NCBI GenBank assembly: GCA_029880625.1
Contig: JAOUOA010000008.1
Span: 1-16,374, forward strand
DNA: 16,374 bases
From: Spirochaetia bacterium
GTDB taxonomy: Bacteria; Spirochaetota; Leptospiria; Leptospirales; Leptonemataceae
Direction: 5' to 3'
Positions 1-7,538 of this stretch are shown here, one piece after another. The stretch's first letter is position 1. Every line of letters starts with the position of its first letter. The notes under the pieces were generated by a model, which made no database searches, was not told the DNA's origin, and saw only the letters and a program-made list of their open reading frames with translations. The position numbers and the translations under genes were made by a program.

Positions 1-502
1 CATGGTGGATGCCAGCGATTTCTTTGTGGACTCCGGCAAATTCTTCATGTACATCAACGAATCTTGCGTGAATCGCCAGAAACTTTTCATCGGTATGCGC
101 CTGAAGGGCTGATATACGTTCAATGGTTTCGGTTCGAAGTGAGGAAATTTCACTGTTCATATCGGTTCGGAGCGAGGAAATTTCACTGTTCATATCGGTT
201 CGGAGCGAGGAAATTTCACTGTTCATATCGGTTCGGAGTGAGGAGATTTCTCTGTTCATATCAGATCGGATCAAAGCAAATTCCATTTTTGTTTCGGCCT
301 GAAAAGATGTAATCCTTTCATTGACTTCATGGAATTTCTGATCGTTTTCCATTTTAAATTCAGAAATTTTATCGATTACCTGAATCTGGGTATGTTGAAT
401 ATGATCCAGATTTTTATGGATGACCTGTATGCTTCCCTGTGCCCATTCCATGCTTTTTTCCAGAACGCTGATGCGTTTATCCAATTCAAGTTCAGAATTC
501 AT
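1..502 (-). CDS. Partial coiled-coil protein with 11-residue (hendecad) repeats
   Basis: An open frame runs leftwards from ATG at 502-500 to the window edge without a stop (167 codons seen, 3' end missing). I do not recognise a named family. Residues 1-58 look like an amphipathic helix. From about residue 59 to the edge the protein falls into consecutive 11-residue units, the most regular being DMNSEISSLRT at residues 81-124 (four units). Before and after these the units degrade (ETKMEFALIRS, HTDEKFLAIHA, RFVDVHEEFAG). Eleven-residue periodicity is typical of straight or slightly right-handed coiled coils. There is no signal peptide, and no membrane segment is visible in this part; one could lie in the missing C-terminus. 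The ribosome-binding site is weak. The gene is divergent from typA. Overlapping + strand frames here show the same repeat but look like shadows. Confidence 0.7.
   Translation of the reverse strand, partial: MNSELELDKRISVLEKSMEWAQGSIQVIHKNLDHIQHTQIQVIDKISEFKMENDQKFHEVNERITSFQAETKMEFALIRSDMNREISSLRTDMNSEISSLRTDMNSEISSLRTDMNSEISSLRTETIERISALQAHTDEKFLAIHARFVDVHEEFAGVHKEIAGIHH
131..262. repeat. 33-bp tandem repeat, four units, in-frame inside the coiled-coil gene
   Basis: Four adjacent 33-bp units lie at 131-163, 164-196, 197-229 and 230-262. Units 2 and 3 are identical; the outer two differ by two to four bases. A fifth, clearly degenerate unit follows at about 263-295. Since 33 bp is 11 codons, gain or loss of a unit keeps the minus-strand frame and lengthens or shortens the predicted coiled coil. 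There are no spacers, so this is not a CRISPR array. Confidence 0.9.
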
Positions 503-681
503 AAAGTGTCCAGCCTAATTTTTAATAGTTTCCGGAAATCCCGGCAATATTACTGCGTGTTTTTTATGGAAATCGTTGCATGGGATTTGGAAAAATTTTA
601 TCAGGAACTTTTTTAACGGGTGTATATCCATTTAAAGTGGACCTTGATCTGGAAATACATTCTCACGGAAAAATCTTGAAA

Positions 682-711
682 TTGCAAATTCTCAAACAGA
701 GAAAATATAAG
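682..711 (+). promoter_or_regulatory. Candidate sigma-70 promoter for typA
   Basis: TTGCAA (682-687) and TATAAG (706-711) are separated by 18 bp, about 80 bp before the typA start. Match to the -35/-10 consensus is fair but not decisive. The rest of the 287-bp divergent intergenic region (503-789) shows no convincing gene or RNA; the only other item seen is a 10-bp palindrome at 529-538. Confidence 0.35.
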
Positions 712-789
712 TATATCCTCACTAAGGGCAGATTCTTCTATAAATAATAAAGCTTGTCACAATAGGCCCATAAGCCGGATCTGGCAATA

Positions 790-2601
790 ATGGAAATTCG
801 GAATATTACAATTATAGCCCATGTAGATCATGGAAAAACAACACTTGTTGACGGACTTTTAAGTCAGGCAGGAGCCATGGGAGGAAAAGAAGTCTCTGAA
901 AGAATGATGGACTCCATGGATCTGGAAAAGGAGCGGGGCATTACGATTAAAGCCAAAAACGCTTCCATTGAATATAAAGGAACCAAAATCAACATCATCG
1001 ACACTCCGGGTCATGCTGATTTCGGCGGTGAGGTGGAGCGGGTTCTCAGCATGGCGGATACCAGCCTTCTTCTTGTGGATGCTCTGGACGGTCCCATGCC
1101 GCAGACGCGTTTTGTTCTGGATAAAAGCCTTCGTTTGGGCCACAAACCGATTCTTGTCATCAATAAAATTGACCGCGAATTTGCAGATCCCCACAGAGTG
1201 CATGACCAGGCATTTGATCTTTTTGACGATCTTCATGCAACAGCAGAGCAGCATGATTTTCCGGTTGTTTACTGTTCTGCAAAACAGGGCTATGCTTCGC
1301 TGGACGCAGAAAAAGCCGGTAAAGAAGATAATGACTTTATACCCATCCTTGATTTAATTTTAAGCCATGTTCCTCCTGCTGATGTGGACGAAACGGGACC
1401 ATTTCAGTTTCAGGTTATGAATCTGGATTATGATGATTACATGGGTCGCCTCAGCATCGGCAGAATTTTCCGCGGCACCGTGTCTAAAAATCAAACCGTT
1501 ACCATCCTTCATCTGGACGGCACCAAAGAAAATTTCAAAATTTCAAAAATTTTCGGATTTCAGGCGATGAACCGTGTTGAAGTCGAAAGTGCGGTTGCAG
1601 GCGATATTGTGGCTCTTGCCGGAGCAGAAAATATAAATATAGGCGAAACGATCGTTCAGGAAGGAAACTCTGATAATAGAGAGCCTATTACTGTTGATGA
1701 ACCCACTGTTTCCATGTATTTTATGATCAACGATTCGCCTTTTTCCGGAAAAGAAGGAACCTTTGTTACCACACGGCAGCTTCGGGACAGGCTTAAAAAA
1801 GAGCTTCTCACAAATGTGGCGCTTCGAGTTGAAGAAGATCCTCAGAGGCAGGACCGCTTCAAGGTCAGCGGCCGGGGCGATCTGCATTTATCTGTACTTG
1901 TAGAAACACTCCGCAGGGAGGGATTTGAACTCCAGGTTTCGCGTCCTGAAGTCATTATGAAAGAAGAAAATGGTCAAAAACTGGAACCCTTTGAAATTGT
2001 CATCATTGACCTGCCAGAAGAATACAGCGGAACGGTGATTAATGAACTGAACCGCCGAAAGGGAACCATGCAGACCATGGAAACGTCCATCCACGGCACA
2101 ACACGAATTGAATATCATGTCCCCACACGCGGCATGATCGGTTTTAGAAGTTTTCTTATTTCTGAAAGCCGCGGTTCAGCTGCAATTAATTCTCGATTCC
2201 TGGAATACAATGAATATGCAGGTCCTATTCCCGGAAGGATTAACGGCGCTTTAATTTCTATGGAGAATGGAGTTACGGTTCCTTTTGCTCTTTTTAATAT
2301 TCAGGAACGGGGCGTTCTTTTTGTGGATTCAGGTTTTCCCGTTTATGCAGGAATGGTTCTCGGTGAATGTGCCAGGGAAAATGATCTTGAAGTGAATCCC
2401 TGCAAAGAAAAGAAACTGACCAATATGCGGGCAAGCGGCTCCGATGAAGCGGTTAAGATTGTCCCTCCCAGAAAACTTTCCCTGGAACAGTCTCTTGAAT
2501 TCATTGATGAAGACGAACTGGTTGAAGTAACACCCAAAAGCCTCCGGATTCGGAAGAAAATTCTCAATCCGGTGGATCGAAAAAGAGCGGCAAAAAAATA
2601 A
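790..2601 (+). CDS. typA: GTP-binding protein TypA/BipA, ribosome-associated translational GTPase
   Basis: TypA/BipA is an EF-G-like GTPase that binds the 70S ribosome and supports 50S assembly and growth under stress. All G motifs are visible: P-loop AHVDHGKTTL at residues 10-19, RGITI near 49-53 (switch I), DTPGHADF at 71-78 (switch II), NKID at 125-128 and CSAKQG near 162. Domain II, the EF-G-like domains and the family-specific C-terminal domain follow. The length of 603 aa is normal for the family. The ATG is chosen because the family starts just before the IRNITIIAHVDHG motif; Shine-Dalgarno complementarity upstream is weak. The gene lies divergent from the coiled-coil gene and 51 bp ahead of the RsbW-like gene. 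Confidence 0.97.
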   Translation: MEIRNITIIAHVDHGKTTLVDGLLSQAGAMGGKEVSERMMDSMDLEKERGITIKAKNASIEYKGTKINIIDTPGHADFGGEVERVLSMADTSLLLVDALDGPMPQTRFVLDKSLRLGHKPILVINKIDREFADPHRVHDQAFDLFDDLHATAEQHDFPVVYCSAKQGYASLDAEKAGKEDNDFIPILDLILSHVPPADVDETGPFQFQVMNLDYDDYMGRLSIGRIFRGTVSKNQTVTILHLDGTKENFKISKIFGFQAMNRVEVESAVAGDIVALAGAENINIGETIVQEGNSDNREPITVDEPTVSMYFMINDSPFSGKEGTFVTTRQLRDRLKKELLTNVALRVEEDPQRQDRFKVSGRGDLHLSVLVETLRREGFELQVSRPEVIMKEENGQKLEPFEIVIIDLPEEYSGTVINELNRRKGTMQTMETSIHGTTRIEYHVPTRGMIGFRSFLISESRGSAAINSRFLEYNEYAGPIPGRINGALISMENGVTVPFALFNIQERGVLFVDSGFPVYAGMVLGECARENDLEVNPCKEKKLTNMRASGSDEAVKIVPPRKLSLEQSLEFIDEDELVEVTPKSLRIRKKILNPVDRKRAAKK

Positions 2602-2652
2602 TTACAGATTGAGAGCTTTCAAAAATCCTGACCTGGTATTTGGAGATTCCGC

Positions 2653-3078
2653 TTGAAACCAGAAAAAAAGGAAAGATTCAGGCTCCAGACCTTGTCCAAT
2701 CCGGTCTATATAGCTCCGGTTCGGGATTTAGTATTTAAGCTGGCCTTGATGTTTGGTTTTTCCAGAAATGAAGCTTTTGATTTAAAAGTTGTATGTGGCG
2801 AAGCATTATCCAATATTTCCCGTCATGCTTACGAAAATAAATTAAACGGTCCCATTTTTATAGAAATCTTAAAATACGAAAAATATATTGAAATGAAATT
2901 TCGTGATTTTGGAATACAAAAACCGATTGTAAAGGGTCTTGCCAGGGATCTGAGTGAATACAGAGAACGCGGCCTGGGACTTTTTTTAATCAGCAAATTG
3001 ACCGATTATCACGTTTTTGATCAGAGTTTTGATAAAGGTACTCTTTTAACGATTAAAAAGAGGTTCACCGATGATTAA
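2653..3078 (+). CDS. RsbW/SpoIIAB-like serine-kinase anti-sigma factor ATPase
   Basis: This is a small single-domain GHKL ATPase of the HATPase_c_2 type (141 aa). The N box is at residues 50-60 (EALSNISRHAY, with E50 and N54), the G1 motif DFG at 85-87, and the glycine-rich lid RGLGLFLISKL at 106-116. Family members phosphorylate an STAS-domain anti-anti-sigma factor and sequester an alternative sigma factor. No partner STAS or sigma gene is in the window, so the target is unknown. The start is TTG at 2653, supported by GGAG at 2642-2645 with 7-nt spacing. The 3' end overlaps the lipoate-ligase start by 8 bp, which suggests translational coupling. Confidence 0.85.
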   Translation: MKPEKKERFRLQTLSNPVYIAPVRDLVFKLALMFGFSRNEAFDLKVVCGEALSNISRHAYENKLNGPIFIEILKYEKYIEMKFRDFGIQKPIVKGLARDLSEYRERGLGLFLISKLTDYHVFDQSFDKGTLLTIKKRFTDD

Positions 3079-3940
3079 AGAACTTCTCGATATAAAACCA
3101 AGAAATCCCTATCTTTCCATTGCTCTTGATGAAGCAATCGTACAATACTATGAAAAGCATCCGGATTTTAAAGGCGCAATCCGCCTCTGGTCCAATCCCT
3201 ATTCTATTGTAATGGGACGAACATGCATCCCTGAAGAAAACTTAAAACCTGAGTTTATCAGCGGTTTTCAAACATCCATGAAAAAAGCAATATGGCAGAA
3301 AGAACCTTCTCTCTGCAGGCGCGCTTCCGGAGGCGGTACTGTCATTCATGGACCGGGCAATATTAATTTTTCAATTTTTATTAGTTTGAAGCAATTTCCT
3401 GAACTTTTTGATTTAAAAAAATCGTATATTGAAATTCTCAATCTTGTAAAGACGGCTCTTCAAGCGCAGGATGTAAACTGTAAAATGCAGGGTTTATCCG
3501 ATCTGGTTTTTGAAGAAGGCGATTTAGAAAAAAAAATTTCCGGAAATGCACAATTCAGAAAAAAGGGATTTCTTGCTCATCATGGAACGCTGATTACCAG
3601 AAAAAATTTAATTCATTCTGTAAGCGAATCTCTGCTGCATCCTCCCAGAGAGCCGGATTACAGGAATGGCCGTTCTCACGAATCCTTCCTGGGTTCCCTG
3701 CCGGAAGGTTTTGATATCACTTCATTTTACAGCATCCTTTCTTCAGAATTCAGAAAAATGCTGAAAACAGATGAATCTGAAAAAATAAACAGCAGCGACA
3801 GGAAAAATATATACTGCATTGCACGGAATCTTGTGAAGGATGTCTATTCACGCAAAGAATGGATTCTTGACCGCAAAATTTCGTACGGAACTGCCGTTCG
3901 AAATGATGAGCAAATCGGCAACCTGGAAACAGGCACTTAA
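3071..3940 (+). CDS. lplA: Lipoate-protein ligase A family (BPL/LplA/LipB fold)
   Basis: The family attaches lipoate or octanoate to the lipoyl-lysine of E2 subunits or GcvH. Visible signatures are RRASGGGTVIHGPGNINF starting at residue 83 (ligand-binding loop), KISGNAQ with K155 in the position of the catalytic/adenylate-binding lysine of E. coli LplA, and HHGTL at 170-174. At 289 aa it is shorter than E. coli LplA (about 338 aa), so it may lack a full accessory domain. An octanoyltransferase (LipM-like) role cannot be excluded from sequence alone. The start overlaps the end of the RsbW-like gene by 8 bp, and glyA follows after 27 bp. That context would suit supply of lipoyl groups to the glycine cleavage H protein, which is inference. 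Confidence 0.85.
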   Translation: MIKELLDIKPRNPYLSIALDEAIVQYYEKHPDFKGAIRLWSNPYSIVMGRTCIPEENLKPEFISGFQTSMKKAIWQKEPSLCRRASGGGTVIHGPGNINFSIFISLKQFPELFDLKKSYIEILNLVKTALQAQDVNCKMQGLSDLVFEEGDLEKKISGNAQFRKKGFLAHHGTLITRKNLIHSVSESLLHPPREPDYRNGRSHESFLGSLPEGFDITSFYSILSSEFRKMLKTDESEKINSSDRKNIYCIARNLVKDVYSRKEWILDRKISYGTAVRNDEQIGNLETGT

Positions 3941-3967
3941 TTAAAAAATACCTATGGGAGAGATTAA

Positions 3968-5221
3968 ATGATCGATGGATTTTTAAAGAAAACGGATCCT
4001 GAATTGCACGGGATGCTTGTAAATGAAGATGAACGCCAGGAAAGTAATCTGGAAATGATTGCTTCTGAAAATTTTGTATCAAGAAGCGTTCTTGAAGCCT
4101 ATACTTCAACTTTAACAAATAAGTATGCGGAAGGGTATCCAGGCCGAAGGTATTATAACGGCTGTGATCATGCAGATGCCGTAGAAACTCTGGCAATTGA
4201 AAGAGCAAAAAAAATGTTCGGATCCGGGTTTGCAAATGTACAGCCCCATTCAGGCGCACAGGCAAATATGGCAGTCTTCCTTGCATTCCTGCAGCCTGGC
4301 GATACCTTTATGGGGATGGATCTTTCCCATGGCGGTCATCTTTCGCATGGATCAAAGGCCAATTTTTCAGGGAAATATTTCAATGTTGTATCCTACGGAG
4401 TTAGAAAAGAAGATGCAAGGATTGACTATGATGAAGTCTTAAAAAAAGCCCGTGAAACGAAACCCAAATTAATTGTCGCTGGTTTTTCTGCTTATCCCCG
4501 GACAATGGATTTTGCAAAGTTCAGAGAAATTGCAGACGATGTGGGAGCAGTTCTTATGGCAGATGTGGCTCATATTGCGGGACTGATTGTGGCAGGCGAG
4601 CATCCCACCTCAATTGGAAATGCACACATAACAACAACGACGACTCATAAAACCCTGCGCGGTCCCAGGGGCGGGCTGATCCTTTCCGATACAGAAGAGC
4701 ACAATAAAATATTAAATTCCCGGGTCTTTCCAGGCGTTCAGGGAGGACCACTCATGCATGTGATCGCGGCTAAAGCGGCTGCTTTTGGAGAGGCGCTTAC
4801 TCCTGAATATAAAAGTTATATGAAACGAGTTGTTGAAAATGCAAAGGTAATGGCTGATACTTTCATGGGTAGAGGATTTGATGTTGTCAGTGGAGGAACG
4901 GACAACCATCTCGTTCTTTTAAATGTGGGTTCCAGAGATCTAACAGGTCATGCGGCTGCAAATGCTATGGATGAGGTGGGAATTACCGCCAATAAAAACG
5001 GAATTCCTTTTGATCCTCATCCGCCTACAATTACAAGCGGAGTTCGTCTGGGAAGTCCAGCCCTTACAACCAGAGGTTTTGGAAAAGATGAGTTCATACG
5101 TACCGCTAATTTAATCTGTGATCTTCTGGAAAATATGGAAGATCCAGGAGTCCGTCAATCTGTTAAAGCAGGAGTGAAAGAACTTAGCTCGGCTTTTCCC
5201 ATGACACATTTTCGTCTATAG
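3968..5221 (+). CDS. glyA: Serine hydroxymethyltransferase
   Basis: SHMT is a PLP enzyme converting serine plus tetrahydrofolate to glycine plus 5,10-methylene-tetrahydrofolate in the cytoplasm. The sequence is canonical: N-terminal IASENFVS (residues 31-38), NKYAEGYPGRRYYNG (51-65), DVAHIAGL with the PLP-contacting D199 and H202, and TTTTHKTLRGPRGG carrying the Schiff-base lysine K228. At 417 aa it has the usual bacterial length. A GGGAGAG ribosome-binding site precedes the ATG. It probably belongs to the typA-rsbW-lplA-glyA transcription unit. Confidence 0.98.
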   Translation: MIDGFLKKTDPELHGMLVNEDERQESNLEMIASENFVSRSVLEAYTSTLTNKYAEGYPGRRYYNGCDHADAVETLAIERAKKMFGSGFANVQPHSGAQANMAVFLAFLQPGDTFMGMDLSHGGHLSHGSKANFSGKYFNVVSYGVRKEDARIDYDEVLKKARETKPKLIVAGFSAYPRTMDFAKFREIADDVGAVLMADVAHIAGLIVAGEHPTSIGNAHITTTTTHKTLRGPRGGLILSDTEEHNKILNSRVFPGVQGGPLMHVIAAKAAAFGEALTPEYKSYMKRVVENAKVMADTFMGRGFDVVSGGTDNHLVLLNVGSRDLTGHAAANAMDEVGITANKNGIPFDPHPPTITSGVRLGSPALTTRGFGKDEFIRTANLICDLLENMEDPGVRQSVKAGVKELSSAFPMTHFRL

Positions 5222-5290
5222 AATTAAATGCTTGCCCTTCGCAGTATAGAATTTAGATTGAGTACAAAAGGCAATTTTTACGGAGGTTAA

Positions 5291-5935
5291 ATGCCCAAAA
5301 GAAGAAATTTTTTTCAACAGGAGAAAGTAAAAGAACCGCGGATCAACCATCAAATTACAGCTCAGAACATCAGGCTGGTTGTTGAAGGCAAAGGCGCAGA
5401 TATTATTTCTCTTACAGAAGCGCTTAAAATGGCTGAAGAAATGGATATGGATCTTGTGGAGATTTCTCCCGATCAGGATCCTCCCGTATGTAAAATTATT
5501 AATTTTGGTAAATGGAAGTTTGAACAGCAGAAAAAAAAGAAAGAACAATCCAAACACCAGCATGTCATTCATGTTAAAGAAATTAAATTACGACCAAAAA
5601 TTGGAACCCATGATTTTGAACTGAAAAGGGATCAGGCGAGGGAATTCCTGGAAAAAGGAGACAAAGTCAAGGTTTCTCTCAGATTCCGCGGACGTGAAAT
5701 TGCTCACCCTGAACTGGGGACTGTTTTAATGGAAAAATTAACAGAAGAACTCTCTGAAGTGAGCGTGATAGAGGCTCCGCCAAAATTTGAGGGAAGACAA
5801 ATTATTATGGTTCTTGCTTCAAAACCCGGGCATAAACCAGCTCCAAAAAAGAAACCACCAGAATCAAATGGGAAAAAAGAAGTTGTCTCTGAAGAAGCAG
5901 TAGAAAATTCTGGTTCCTCAGGAAAAAACACCTAA
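5291..5935 (+). CDS. infC: Translation initiation factor IF-3
   Basis: IF-3 binds the 30S subunit, prevents premature 50S joining and proofreads initiator tRNA and start codons. The N domain begins at RINHQI (about residue 18) and includes DLVEISPDQDPPVCKIINFGK; the linker is Lys-rich (QQKKKKEQSKHQ); the C domain carries KEIKLRPKIGTHDFE and ends near MVLASKPG. A 30-residue Lys/Pro/Ser/Glu tail follows. The start is a normal ATG with a strong GGAGG at 5282-5286, unlike the AUU start behind IF-3 autoregulation in E. coli. It heads the infC-rpmI-rplT operon, 69 bp after glyA; no clear terminator or promoter was seen in that gap. Confidence 0.97.
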   Translation: MPKRRNFFQQEKVKEPRINHQITAQNIRLVVEGKGADIISLTEALKMAEEMDMDLVEISPDQDPPVCKIINFGKWKFEQQKKKKEQSKHQHVIHVKEIKLRPKIGTHDFELKRDQAREFLEKGDKVKVSLRFRGREIAHPELGTVLMEKLTEELSEVSVIEAPPKFEGRQIIMVLASKPGHKPAPKKKPPESNGKKEVVSEEAVENSGSSGKNT

Positions 5936-5949
5936 AAATCGAGAATTAT

Positions 5950-6153
5950 ATGCCAAAGTTAAAGACAAATCGAGCAGCGGCAAAACGCTTTAAGTTTACG
6001 AAAACCGGAAAAATCAAGCGTTCCCATGCCTTTAAACGCCATATTCTTACTAAAAAACCCATGAATTTAAAAAGAGCTCTCAGAAAAAGCGTATTAATTC
6101 ATGAAAGCGACGAAAAAGAAGTAAGAATGCTTATGCCTTACGGGAGTAAATAA
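5950..6153 (+). CDS. rpmI: 50S ribosomal protein L35
   Basis: This is a 67-aa, strongly basic protein with the L35 signature MPKLKTNRAAAKRFKFT at the N-terminus and SHAFKRHIL in the middle. The C-terminal VRMLMPYG also fits the family. L35 is a structural protein of the large subunit. It lies in the conserved infC-rpmI-rplT order with 14 bp before it and 2 bp after it, so co-translation is expected. The ribosome-binding site (CGAGA) is modest. Confidence 0.97.
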   Translation: MPKLKTNRAAAKRFKFTKTGKIKRSHAFKRHILTKKPMNLKRALRKSVLIHESDEKEVRMLMPYGSK

Positions 6154-6155
6154 TC

Positions 6156-6497
6156 ATGCGCGCCACAAGTGGAAAAGTACATACAACACGCAGAAAAAAG
6201 ATCCTGAAAACAGCCAAGGGATTCAGGGGAGCAAGACACAGGCTTTATAGAATTGCAAAATCAGCTGTCATGAAGGCAGGGGTTCATAGCTTTGCTTCAA
6301 GACGTCAGAAAAAACGGCATATGAGACAGCTATGGATTGTCCGAATCAATGCGGCAGTTAGAACTCATGGAATGTCCTACTCAACTTTTATGAATTCTCT
6401 AAAAAAATCCGGTATTGAAATGGACCGCAAGGTTCTGGCTGATATGGCTCTCAATGATCCGGATGCATTTAAGGGTCTTGTAGAAAGCCTGAACTAA
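6156..6497 (+). CDS. rplT: 50S ribosomal protein L20
   Basis: L20 binds 23S rRNA early in 50S assembly. The 113-aa protein shows TTRRKKILKTAKGFRGARHR in the basic N-terminal extension, then SFASRRQKKRHMRQLWIVRI and a globular C-terminal domain, all standard for the family and of normal length. GGGAG at 6142-6146, inside the end of rpmI, is its ribosome-binding site. L20 represses its own operon in E. coli and Bacillus, but I see no obvious L20-binding leader in the short glyA-infC gap. A hairpin 12 bp downstream ends the operon. Confidence 0.97.
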   Translation: MRATSGKVHTTRRKKILKTAKGFRGARHRLYRIAKSAVMKAGVHSFASRRQKKRHMRQLWIVRINAAVRTHGMSYSTFMNSLKKSGIEMDRKVLADMALNDPDAFKGLVESLN

Positions 6498-6508
6498 TTC
6501 ATTTTTCC

Positions 6509-6531
6509 ATTCCGGATTAAAAATCCGGAAT
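6509..6531 (+). terminator. Hairpin after rplT, probable operon terminator
   Basis: A perfect 10-bp inverted repeat with a 3-nt AAA loop (arms 6509-6518 and 6522-6531, core TCCGGATT) starts 12 bp after the rplT stop. Only a short T tract follows (TTT, then CC), so it may be a weak intrinsic terminator or an mRNA-end stabiliser. Confidence 0.55.
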
Positions 6532-6707
6532 TTCCTGCACATAAACGAAAAAAAAAAATTAAAATTTTAGGTTTTTTCAATAATTTTCGTCTAAAATCTG
6601 AAATCTTTAATTTTTATCCTTGCAGAAAAAAAAAATATCTTTATTTATTTTTAATCTGCCGTCACTAATATTAATCTGATGAAATTTTATATAATTGAGG
6701 AGTTATC
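6532..6707 (+). other. AT-rich intergenic leader before the ZapB-like gene
   Basis: This is a very AT-rich 176-bp stretch with two long A tracts (near 6550 and 6626-6635) and T-rich runs. It probably holds the promoter of the zapB-like/zapA unit, but I cannot place one confidently. TATAAT at 6690-6695 is too close to the ribosome-binding site (AGGAG, 6698-6702) to be a normal -10 unless the mRNA is nearly leaderless. A-tract bending is likely. Confidence 0.35.
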
Positions 6708-7520
6708 ATGATTACAGTTGAACAGTTGGATGAGCTTGAGGGAAGGATTGTCCGTGCCCTGGAATTAATAGGAGACCTTCGTTTCGAAAATTCACGACTT
6801 GAGTCTGAAAATGAAACCCTCAGAGGCGAACATGATGAACTAAAACTGGCGCTTGAACAGAAAGAAAAGGAGATTGAGAATCTCAAAGAGCAACTGCGAA
6901 ATGCTACTCAGGAACTGGATGATCTTCGTAAAAAAGAAGATATGCTGGAAGAAAAAATCAACCACATTCTCGGAAAACTTTCGGGAATGGAAAGTTCTCC
7001 CGGGAAACCTTCCTCCGGAGTTTCTTCGGCAGCTCCCGCTGCAGCAGCGGCTGCTGTTTCTACACCAGCTCCAGCTGCTTCTGAAGCTCCGGCAGATGTT
7101 CCGGAACCTCCTGCGGCAGATGAAGCTTCCGCTTCTGATTCATCTGCAGTCGATGAAAGTGTAATTGTTATTGATGATCCTGCTCTGCAGGATTCCGGCA
7201 ATCCTCCAGATGCCTTATTATCCGATGATGAAGTTTCGATTCCTGCTCCAGAGGAAAGTCCTTCAGCTTCTGATTCTTCAGCGGAAAGTGTTTCAATTGA
7301 TGATGGAAATGAAGAGATCATTATTCTTGATGATGATGAACAGGACATTGTTCTTTCCCAGAATGAAAGTCTGGATGTAAACGAGTCGCTACCGGAAACG
7401 ACAGCGTCTACCATGACTCCTGAAGAGGATGATGTTGTGATTCTTGATGAAGAAGATTCTCTCGGTGTCTTTGATGATGACGATGACGATGACTTCTTGA
7501 TTGTAGAAGATGATAAGTAA
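6708..7520 (+). CDS. ZapB-like coiled-coil protein with long acidic disordered tail (putative cell-division factor)
   Basis: The 270-aa product has two parts. Residues 1-93 are a continuous heptad coiled coil (VEQLDELEGRIVRALELIGD, ending HILGKLSGME) whose size, register and ending resemble E. coli ZapB, a ZapA-binding Z-ring coiled coil of about 81 aa. Residues 94-145 are an Ala/Pro/Ser linker, and 146-270 are highly acidic, interrupted by short aliphatic patches (VIVIDD 152-157, VSIDD 195-199, IIILDDD 204-210, VVILDEED 243-250, FLIVEDD 263-269). ZapB itself has no such tail. AGGAG at 6698-6702 sets the ATG. The gene is 18 bp upstream of zapA, which supports a divisome role. The link to ZapB rests on pattern and context, not on a search. 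Confidence 0.65.
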   Translation: MITVEQLDELEGRIVRALELIGDLRFENSRLESENETLRGEHDELKLALEQKEKEIENLKEQLRNATQELDDLRKKEDMLEEKINHILGKLSGMESSPGKPSSGVSSAAPAAAAAAVSTPAPAASEAPADVPEPPAADEASASDSSAVDESVIVIDDPALQDSGNPPDALLSDDEVSIPAPEESPSASDSSAESVSIDDGNEEIIILDDDEQDIVLSQNESLDVNESLPETTASTMTPEEDDVVILDEEDSLGVFDDDDDDDFLIVEDDK

Positions 7521-7538
7521 GGATTTAAAGGTTTCAGT

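Noticed and set aside
131..295. Regularly repeated 33-bp units suggesting a CRISPR array
   Set aside because: The units are contiguous with no unique spacers and encode an in-frame 11-residue protein repeat on the minus strand.
529..538. Palindrome TTTCCGGAAA upstream of the coiled-coil gene as an operator
   Set aside because: A single 10-bp palindrome in an AT-rich region is easily expected by chance, and no second copy or matching regulator was seen.
64..616. Two + strand open frames of 82 and 95 aa opposite the coiled-coil gene
   Set aside because: Their Cys/Phe/Tyr/Arg-rich composition is unlike a normal protein, they have no good ribosome-binding sites, and the minus-strand frame explains the repeat as a plausible coiled coil.
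3750..4286. A 178-aa minus-strand open frame opposite the end of lplA and the start of glyA
   Set aside because: It spans the ends of two well-recognised + strand genes, shows no family features and fits a shadow frame.
6690..6695. TATAAT as the promoter -10 of the ZapB-like gene
   Set aside because: Transcription would start at about the ribosome-binding site itself and remove it, so this is probably fortuitous in AT-rich DNA.
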